Source: UBA493 sp035655435 (GTDB lineage Archaea; Iainarchaeota; Iainarchaeia; Iainarchaeales; Iainarchaeaceae). Taken from it: a stretch of DNA of 13,510 bases. Made by a program: the position numbers and the translations under genes. Positions 13,432 to 13,510 of this stretch are shown piece after piece; positions within the stretch are counted from its first letter, which is position 1; the number at the start of each line of letters is the position of its first letter. The notes under the pieces are model-generated. The model made no database searches and was not told the DNA's origin. It saw nothing but the letters and a program-made list of their open reading frames with translations. The DNA is taken from contig DASRUN010000061.1 of assembly GCA_035655435.1 (NCBI GenBank), positions 1-13,510 of the forward strand. The letters are read 5' to 3'.

Positions 13432-13510
13432 TTTTGTTTCCCCCTGAAAGTATCTTGTTTGAGAACAATTCAGCCTCTTTGATTGCAATCATCAGTGAAA
13501 CTGCCATAAA
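13421..13510 (-). CDS. 3' end of an upstream minus-strand ORF (partial)
   Basis: A frame open from the window edge gives 29 residues ending SNKILSGGNKNGN and a TGA at 13421. It overlaps the next gene's ATG by 11 bases. The SD-like GGGGG of the downstream gene lies inside it, as in tightly packed archaeal operons. The fragment is too short to identify, and it could be chance because only 90 bases are seen. Confidence 0.4.
   Translation of the reverse strand, partial: FMAVSLMIAIKEAELFSNKILSGGNKNGN

Noticed and set aside
13432..13488. Longer start (ATG 13488) for the 125-residue membrane protein
   Set aside because: The added residues are polar, the SD fits the ATG at 13431, and the region reads in another frame as the end of the upstream ORF.

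Overview
The window is archaeal chromosome. The evidence is an archaeal-type FtsZ, a Sec61-gamma-type SecE, a two-domain Spt5, archaeal L11, L1, L10 and L12 stalk proteins, TTTAAA-type TATA boxes close to start codons, and GGTG/GGAGG-type Shine-Dalgarno sites. The sequence is AT-rich with compact genes and very short spacers, and has several TTG or GTG starts. I cannot place the lineage firmly. A small-genome (DPANN-like) archaeon would fit, but that is inference.

Layout. Positions 5-628 hold a class I SAM-dependent methyltransferase on +. It converges on a 59-residue zinc-ribbon protein (631-810, -), a PRPP synthetase (960-1835, -) and a four-helix membrane protein (1884-2300, -). A divergent spacer leads into ftsZ (2494-3630, +), an unrecognised 161-residue protein (3673-4158), secE (4211-4384), spt5 (4471-4911) and rpl11 (4969-5898). 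A minus-strand membrane gene (5925-6623), broken by an in-frame TGA, separates rpl11 from rpl1 (6869-7603), rpl10 (7600-8469) and rpl12 (8510-8812). A hairpin and T-run terminator follows rpl12. Then come a CPA2-family cation/proton antiporter (8937-10427, -), a large membrane-anchored S16 (Lon-type) serine protease (10606-13044, +), a small three-helix membrane protein (13054-13431, -), and the 3' end of one more minus-strand ORF that runs off the window.

How it works together. The centre is the conserved archaeal division, secretion, transcription-elongation and ribosomal-stalk neighbourhood. SecE is a translocon subunit. Spt5 binds RNA polymerase. L11, L10 and L12 form the GTPase-associated stalk, and L1 forms the opposite stalk. 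The flanks hold nucleotide-precursor synthesis, ion transport and envelope proteolysis.

Most of the window is ordinary core genome. The unusual parts are: (1) the TGA-interrupted gene wedged between rpl11 and rpl1; (2) an L11 with a roughly 150-residue charged tail that contains a GC-rich palindromic segment in frame; (3) three consecutive perfect hairpins in the predicted rpl1 leader; (4) an L10 without the usual factor-recruiting C-terminus; and (5) the S16 protease with a long cytoplasmic coiled-coil tail. I found no convincing CRISPR array, mobile element, tRNA, rRNA or new multi-gene system.
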